From positions 62,001 to 126,000 of the forward strand of contig NZ_AONC01000029.1 of the NCBI RefSeq assembly GCF_000585215.1: 64,000 nt of DNA, read 5' to 3'. The notes under the pieces are model-generated. The model worked only from the letters and a program-made list of their open reading frames with translations. It searched no databases and had not been told where the DNA came from. The translations under genes were made by a program, and so were the position numbers. Source of the stretch: Imhoffiella purpurea. Lineage in GTDB: Bacteria; Pseudomonadota; Gammaproteobacteria; Chromatiales; Chromatiaceae. Positions 60,181 through 64,000 of the stretch are shown here, one piece after another; within the stretch, counting starts at the first letter, position 1, and each line of letters opens with the position of its first letter.

Positions 60181-60759
60181 GCTGCCGATGGGAGCGAAGG
60201 GCGGAGACCAGTGCCGCAGCCGGCGGGTCTTCTCGACCATGCGATGGGTCGAGCGGTTGTTGTTGAATCGCGCCACCTGCGGGAGCGGCACCCAGAGGAC
60301 CTGATGGGATTCGTCGTTGCCCGGAATCGCCAGGTCGTCGTCCATCTCCACCAGGAAGCGGATGTCGATGTGCTCGTGCTGCGGATCCCCGTGGGTGGCC
60401 GGGATGGAATGAATGTCGACGTCGAAGATGGCGTCGTCGACGAGACGGATATGCGACGGGTCCAGGCCAGTCTCCTCCGACGTCTCGCGCAGCGCGACCC
60501 GCAGGATGTCCGAATCCCCGTCCGCATGTCCGCCGGGCTGGAACCACTGGTCGTGCTTGCGATGGTGCAGCAGCAGCACCCGATGGCGGCCCGGGTTCAC
60601 CACCCAGGCCGAGCCGGTCACGTGGCCGGGCCAGAGCTCGCGATGGAAGCAATCCGCATGGGCCATGACGAACGCCCGCGCCCGTGCCACGTAGGCGGCC
60701 TCCTCCATGAAGCGGGTGTCGTGCGCGTCGAGCAGCGACAGGAGTTCTCGGCGGTGCAT
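60130..60759 (-). CDS. Nudix hydrolase
   Basis: The 209-residue protein has an N-terminal helical extension (about 1-45), VTGSAWVVNPGRHRVLLLHH and a Nudix box HADGDSDILRVALRETSEET at about 97-116, with the core REx2EE intact. The first Glu of the box consensus is replaced. Such proteins hydrolyse nucleotide-linked diphosphates. The substrate is not predictable. The last 17 residues (LGRGTRPNRTPHVGPP end) are encoded by an intergenic-type palindrome, so the native C terminus was probably replaced. It follows the BMC-protein gene by 14 bases, with a GGGAAG ribosome site, so it belongs to that operon. Confidence 0.87.
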   Translation of the reverse strand: MHRRELLSLLDAHDTRFMEEAAYVARARAFVMAHADCFHRELWPGHVTGSAWVVNPGRHRVLLLHHRKHDQWFQPGGHADGDSDILRVALRETSEETGLDPSHIRLVDDAIFDVDIHSIPATHGDPQHEHIDIRFLVEMDDDLAIPGNDESHQVLWVPLPQVARFNNNRSTHRMVEKTRRLRHWSPPFAPIGSLGRGTRPNRTPHVGPP

Positions 60760-60773
60760 GAGAGACTTCCCGA

Positions 60774-61388
60774 TCAGGTTCCGGATGGATTCTGGACCGC
60801 ATCGAGAGCCGCGGCGGCCGCCTCGTCCACATCGCCCTCGCGCCCGGCGAGGATGAGCCGGCCGAAGGCGCCAACGGCGCGAGCATCGATCAGTGTGATG
60901 TTGGCGGCCTTCTCGGCCTGATTCGCGGCATAGACGATATATCCGGCCGGTTCGGTCTCGAGGATGAACATGCTCTGCCCGGGCAGGATCATGGAGCCCC
61001 GCCGGTCCTGGCGGTTGATGAGCACGCAGTGATCCGGGGTCATGCCGCGCACGATCTCCTTCCAGGCGACGCGGCAGGTCTCGCGGTCGTCGATGCTGGC
61101 GTTCATCCGCGACAGCAGGACGCGCCCCGCCTCGCGCACGTCGCTCTGGTCGCGCTGGTGGATCACCAGCGAGCCGTAGGCGCGCTCCACCACCTGCTGC
61201 GACAGATGCACCCGGGTGGCCTTGAGCGCGGCGTCGGTGAGGCGATGGACCGCCATGCCGGGCGAGACCTCGACCCAGAGACAGGCGTCCCCCGGCACCG
61301 GCAGGAACCCCTGGGAGACGGTCGCCATGTAGGCCGCGAGCTGGGGCTGCAGCGAGTCGATGTAGACGTAGGTTCTGAGTGTGATCAT
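60774..61388 (-). CDS. tandem-BMC shell protein, CsoS1D-like
   Basis: The 204-residue protein consists of two bacterial-microcompartment domains. The first covers [20 protein letters not shown] to about residue 100 and includes [20 protein letters not shown]. The second runs from about 110 and includes [40 protein letters not shown] and [20 protein letters not shown]. The blocks match CsoS1D, the trimeric, double-stacked, gated-pore shell protein of alpha-carboxysomes. The 50-residue N-terminal extension of marine CsoS1D is missing. Neighbours are a Rubisco-small-subunit-like gene and a DabB-like gene, which supports a CO2-fixation role. No other carboxysome gene lies in the window. Confidence 0.82.
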   Translation of the reverse strand: MITLRTYVYIDSLQPQLAAYMATVSQGFLPVPGDACLWVEVSPGMAVHRLTDAALKATRVHLSQQVVERAYGSLVIHQRDQSDVREAGRVLLSRMNASIDDRETCRVAWKEIVRGMTPDHCVLINRQDRRGSMILPGQSMFILETEPAGYIVYAANQAEKAANITLIDARAVGAFGRLILAGREGDVDEAAAAALDAVQNPSGT

Positions 61389-61398
61389 CCAGCGATTC

Positions 61399-61453
61399 GG
61401 TCCGCACAGCGGGCCCTAAGGTTACCGCCTCGGTAGGGTCCGCTGTGCGGACC
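61399..61453. repeat. 20-bp palindrome between the RbcS-like and BMC genes
   Basis: GGTCCGCACAGCGGGCCCTA (61399-61418) and TAGGGTCCGCTGTGCGGACC (61434-61453) pair over 20 positions with one G-T exception around a 15-base loop. It starts 11 bases before the BMC start codon. It resembles the GTAGGG-type bacterial intergenic repeats and could attenuate or stabilise the operon mRNA. Confidence 0.85.
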
Positions 61454-61511
61454 GGACCTTGGCGTCAGGTTTTCAGACGGCCTCTCGGACTGGGCATGGT
61501 ACGACGAGTCA

Positions 61512-61811
61512 TCAGCTTGGGGTGTGTACGACGAAAGAGAAGCGGCTGTGACAGCTGTGGCCCTCGATGTTGAGCCGGATGTAATGGTCGGCGTGCCTGT
61601 CTCGGCAGCGGTCGATTTCGCTGTAGACCCGATGGATATCGCCATCGTAATAGCAGGGTTTCCTCCAGGTCTCCCAGGGCGACCAGCGCGGCGTCATGGT
61701 CGCGGCATGCTCGATACAGACCACGCAGTCCTGCTGCAGACAATATTCGATCTGCGACAGCATGCGCGACGCGGGTGATTGGCCGATAGCCTTGTGTGCA
61801 TTGCTCGCCAA
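61512..61811 (-). CDS. short Rubisco-small-subunit-like protein
   Basis: This is a 99-residue protein. TTG 61811 was chosen because a perfect AGGAGGT (complement at 61818-61824) lies 6 bases before it. The frame stays open upstream without another good site. Residues about 15-95 follow the RbcS fold pattern: MLSQIEYCLQQDCVVCIEHA (compare QIAYIIAQGWSPLIEH of RbcS), a WSPWETWRKP segment at the WSYWKLP position, RVYSEIDRCRDRHADHYIRL (compare ELEACHRAYPDHHVRL) and a final FSFVVHTP strand. It is rich in Cys and has no adjacent rbcL. It may be a Rubisco-binding adaptor like the SSUL modules of CcmM, or a divergent RbcS. This is inference from the sequence pattern. Confidence 0.62.
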   Translation of the reverse strand: MASNAHKAIGQSPASRMLSQIEYCLQQDCVVCIEHAATMTPRWSPWETWRKPCYYDGDIHRVYSEIDRCRDRHADHYIRLNIEGHSCHSRFSFVVHTPS

Positions 61812-62117
61812 TTCCGACCTCCTCGATGAATCCCAGGTGAAGGGTGTCGAGACGCCCTCGCGGGTTGTAGAAAGGAGGCTAGACAAGACGGAGTGGCAAT
61901 GGAAATCAGCATTTGCCGTCAAGGGTATAGATGCCGGTCTATACCCGGGACGAACGCTGGCCGCATGGAGGGATCCGTCACACTCATAGATCCCAGTCTA
62001 TCCGCGCGATTCGAATTATCGACTTTATTTCGATCCCATCGACTTTAGACTCATCTCATACCCAAGGCACGGCCTGCCTTGACACCTCATTCAGAAATGA
62101 AGGAGTGGTGCGAGCTG
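61812..62117. promoter_or_regulatory. divergent control region of the carbon-fixation accessory locus
   Basis: Two copies of the dyad ATAGA-N6-TCTAT lie at 61927-61942 and 61986-62001, 59 bases apart centre to centre. The first extends to GGGTATAGA/TCTATACCC. A direct repeat ATCGACTTTA occurs at 62018-62027 and 62038-62047, exactly 20 bases apart. Such symmetric sites suit a LysR-type regulator such as CbbR, but no regulator gene is in the window. Confidence 0.6.
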
Positions 62118-63800
62118 ATGAATGGTCTCATTGTCATACTCTTCCTGCTTCCGGTCGTCTCGGCACTCGCGACGCAATGGATGGCCCCCAGGCTGGGGCG
62201 CAAGGTCATCCGAATCAGCATCGCCGGCATCGTCGCCACCTTCGCCGTCGCGGCCCTGACGCTCGGCCTGGCGATATCCGGGATGCCGGCGACCGAGGTT
62301 CGTCTGGGGGGCGACTGGGGCGCTCGGCTGCTGTTCGATCCGCTCAGCAGCCTCATGGCCTTCGTCATCTCGGGCATCAGTCTCCTCGTCCACGTCTATT
62401 CGATCCGCTACATGGCGGAGGAACCCGGCTATGTCCGCTTCTTCGTCCTGCTGGATCTGATGACGGCCGCCCTGCTGCTGATGGTGAGCGCGGGCGATCT
62501 GATCACGCTGCTGATCGCCTGGCACCTGATCGGCGTGCTCCTCTTCTTCCTGCTCGGCCATAAGATCCGAAGCCGCAGCGCCCATCGCTACGCCTCCTGG
62601 ACGCTCCTAACCTATCGTTTCGGCGACCTGCCGCTGCTGATCGCGGCCGGACTGTTGTTCCAGGCATTCGGCACCTGGTCGCTGACGGATATCTTCGCCG
62701 CGCTGAGCCGCGCACCCGAGACCCTCACCCTGTTCGGTCTGCCCCTCGTCGAGACGGTCGCCGCCCTCGTCGCCCTGTCCGCCTTCGCGCGCTCGGCCCA
62801 GTTCCTGCTGCACACCTGGCTGCCCTACACCATGGGCGGACCGACCCCGGTCTCGGCGCTCATGCACGCCGGAATCGTCAATGCGGGCGGATTCCTCATC
62901 AATCGCTTCGCCCCCCTGTTCGTGCACACCCACGAGATCCTGCACTGGGTCTTCTTCATGGGTCTGGTGACGGCGGTGATCGGCTCGATCCTGATGCTGA
63001 CCCAGAACGACATCAAGAAATCGCTCGGCTATTCGACCATGGGGCAGATGGGCTTCATGATCATGGAATGCGGCGTCGGCGCCTTCTCGCTCGCCATCTA
63101 TCACCTGATCGCCCACGGGCTCTTCAAGGGCACCCTCTTCCTCGGCGCCGGCGGGGTGATCGGCGATGCGCGGCGCAGCGACGGCGTGCCCAAGGACGAC
63201 CTCTACACCTTCGTCGTCGAGCGCCGGCCCGCGCGCAAGCGCCAGCCCTGGCTGCTAATGGCGGCCATCACCCTGATCGTGCCCGTGACCATCCTGGCGC
63301 TCGCCCACTGGCTGGTGGAGCAGCAGGTCTTCCAGGCTCAGGGCGCGGTCGTGCTCCTCTTCTTCGGCTGGGTGACGGGCGCGCAGCTGATCTTCGCGAC
63401 CTACCGCATGCGCACCCAAAACATCTGGCGCCTGATGGGGCTGATCCTCACCTCCTTCACCATCGTGGTGATCGGATACACCCTCATCAGCCACGGGTTC
63501 GACCTCTTCCTCTATCCCGACCCGGAGCTGCGCGCCAGCATCTATGCCGCGGCCGGGATCGGCGTCTTCTGGTTCGACGCACTGGTGATCCTCATGACCC
63601 TGCTGGTGGTGCTCGGCTGGCTGGCCACCTACTACGCGGAGCGGAACGGACGGCTCGGCGCGGAACGCCTGGGCCGGCTGTGGCGCGGCTTCTATCGGCT
63701 GGTGGCAAGCGAGTTTCTCGTCATGGGCCTCTACGCCCGTCTGTCCGACATCCTGATCCGGCTCTCGACCCGTCTCAACCTGCTGCTGAGGTGGTCCTGA
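62118..63800 (+). CDS. DabB/NuoL-like proton-channel subunit
   Basis: The 560-residue membrane protein has the NuoL/MrpA-type proton-channel fold: RYMAEEPGYVRFFVLLDLMTA, LLHTWLPYTMGGPTPVSALMHAGIVNAGGF and KKSLGYSTMGQMGFMIMECG with the conserved Lys, Glu and His residues. It has no other complex I genes beside it. A lone NuoL-like protein next to carboxysome-related genes is the pattern of DabB, the partner of DabA (DUF2309) in the energy-coupled CO2/bicarbonate uptake complex. DabA would be expected just beyond the window edge. ATG 62118 is the likely start. ATG 62097 is an alternative. Confidence 0.78.
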   Translation: MNGLIVILFLLPVVSALATQWMAPRLGRKVIRISIAGIVATFAVAALTLGLAISGMPATEVRLGGDWGARLLFDPLSSLMAFVISGISLLVHVYSIRYMAEEPGYVRFFVLLDLMTAALLLMVSAGDLITLLIAWHLIGVLLFFLLGHKIRSRSAHRYASWTLLTYRFGDLPLLIAAGLLFQAFGTWSLTDIFAALSRAPETLTLFGLPLVETVAALVALSAFARSAQFLLHTWLPYTMGGPTPVSALMHAGIVNAGGFLINRFAPLFVHTHEILHWVFFMGLVTAVIGSILMLTQNDIKKSLGYSTMGQMGFMIMECGVGAFSLAIYHLIAHGLFKGTLFLGAGGVIGDARRSDGVPKDDLYTFVVERRPARKRQPWLLMAAITLIVPVTILALAHWLVEQQVFQAQGAVVLLFFGWVTGAQLIFATYRMRTQNIWRLMGLILTSFTIVVIGYTLISHGFDLFLYPDPELRASIYAAAGIGVFWFDALVILMTLLVVLGWLATYYAERNGRLGAERLGRLWRGFYRLVASEFLVMGLYARLSDILIRLSTRLNLLLRWS

Positions 63801-63801
63801 C

Positions 63802-64000
63802 ATGTCTCCATTCGGCGCGCTCATGGTGGGGCTCTTCCTGCCGCTCTTTCCATTCAGCATGGTCTTCAACCGGCTGTTCGCCCGGCTGGACGCACCTGGA
63901 CCGAGGATCGGACTGCTGCTGCTCTGGCCCCAGATCGGGATCCTGGCCCTGACCGCGCTCGGCGAACCGCCGCCGGCCTGGATCCTCTGGTGGGCGGTCG
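63802..64000 (+). CDS. N-terminus of a membrane protein, probable DAB-locus partner (cut by window edge)
   Basis: The frame begins MSPFGALMVGLFLPLFPFSM one base after the previous stop codon and runs through the window end. It encodes two hydrophobic segments, at about residues 5-22 and 36-54, with WILWWAV at the edge. It resembles the start of another NuoL/antiporter-like or small membrane subunit of the same operon. The fragment is too short for a family call. Confidence 0.65.
   Translation, partial: MSPFGALMVGLFLPLFPFSMVFNRLFARLDAPGPRIGLLLLWPQIGILALTALGEPPPAWILWWAV

Overview
The window looks like chromosome of a purple sulfur gammaproteobacterium (Chromatiaceae, Allochromatium-like). The basis is the gene content: a cytoplasmic sulfite-oxidising molybdoenzyme (SoeABC type), a nifHDK operon with its own ADP-ribosyltransferase DraT, cytochrome bd oxidase, Calvin-cycle/CO2-concentration accessory genes, and high-G+C coding DNA throughout. 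No rRNA, tRNA, CRISPR array or prophage was seen. The assignment is inference; no comparison could be run.

Layout. 1-5.7 kb: housekeeping (start of a probable MGMT gene, UPF0260, TrhP/U32 peptidase-like tRNA hydroxylation protein, ChaN-PDZ lipoprotein, M1 metallopeptidase). 5.9-9.0 kb: a three-gene envelope/exopolysaccharide cassette (ParA/CpsD-like ATPase, Wzz-like protein, secreted FN3 + FG-GAP protein). 9.0-13.8 kb: soeCBA on the minus strand with a recognisable promoter. 13.9-18.7 kb: small unknown gene, metA, P-loop ATPase, uup. 19-24.1 kb: an FNR-type regulator, a DUF6858-like gene behind an FNR-like box, a NifX-like protein and cydABX (the 39-aa CydX is easily missed). 24.1-33.1 kb: OmpA-like lipoprotein, an unusually long WecA/MraY-family transferase, hrpA, and a REC-REC-GGDEF-EAL protein with degenerate catalytic motifs. 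33.4-41.1 kb: nifHDK-nifT-fdx-nifY-small ORF-LRV(FeS)-unknown, read leftwards from a near-perfect sigma-54 promoter. draT is divergent from nifH. 42.4-49.3 kb: chemoreceptor, histidine phosphatase, ABC1/UbiB-like kinase, zwf, CPxCG protein.

49.3-54.7 kb is an accessory island: brnTA and higBA toxin-antitoxin pairs, two relics of the same lost coding sequence, a G-rich 16-nt tandem repeat, a 946-aa dynamin-like GTPase, and an IS4 transposase fragment. The GTPase carries at its C terminus a domain that reads like the MITD1 C-terminal (MIT_C, PLD-like) membrane-binding domain of the eukaryotic ESCRT pathway. This is the strongest candidate for an undescribed system in the window. 54.8-59.1 kb: RND efflux adaptor and permease. 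59.2-60.1 kb: a small unknown gene overlapping an HNH endonuclease gene that is interrupted by a TGA in place of TGG.

60.1-64 kb holds a compact carbon-fixation accessory locus. A leftward operon encodes a short Rubisco-small-subunit-like protein (TTG start behind a perfect Shine-Dalgarno), a CsoS1D-like tandem-BMC shell protein and a Nudix hydrolase. It diverges from a DabB/NuoL-like proton-channel subunit and a second membrane protein. The divergent region has two copies of the dyad ATAGA-N6-TCTAT and a 10-bp direct repeat at 20-bp spacing, which looks like a dedicated control region. Several families of intergenic palindromes are scattered over the window. One is inserted in frame in hrpA, one supplies the soeB Shine-Dalgarno, and one forms the tail of the Nudix gene.
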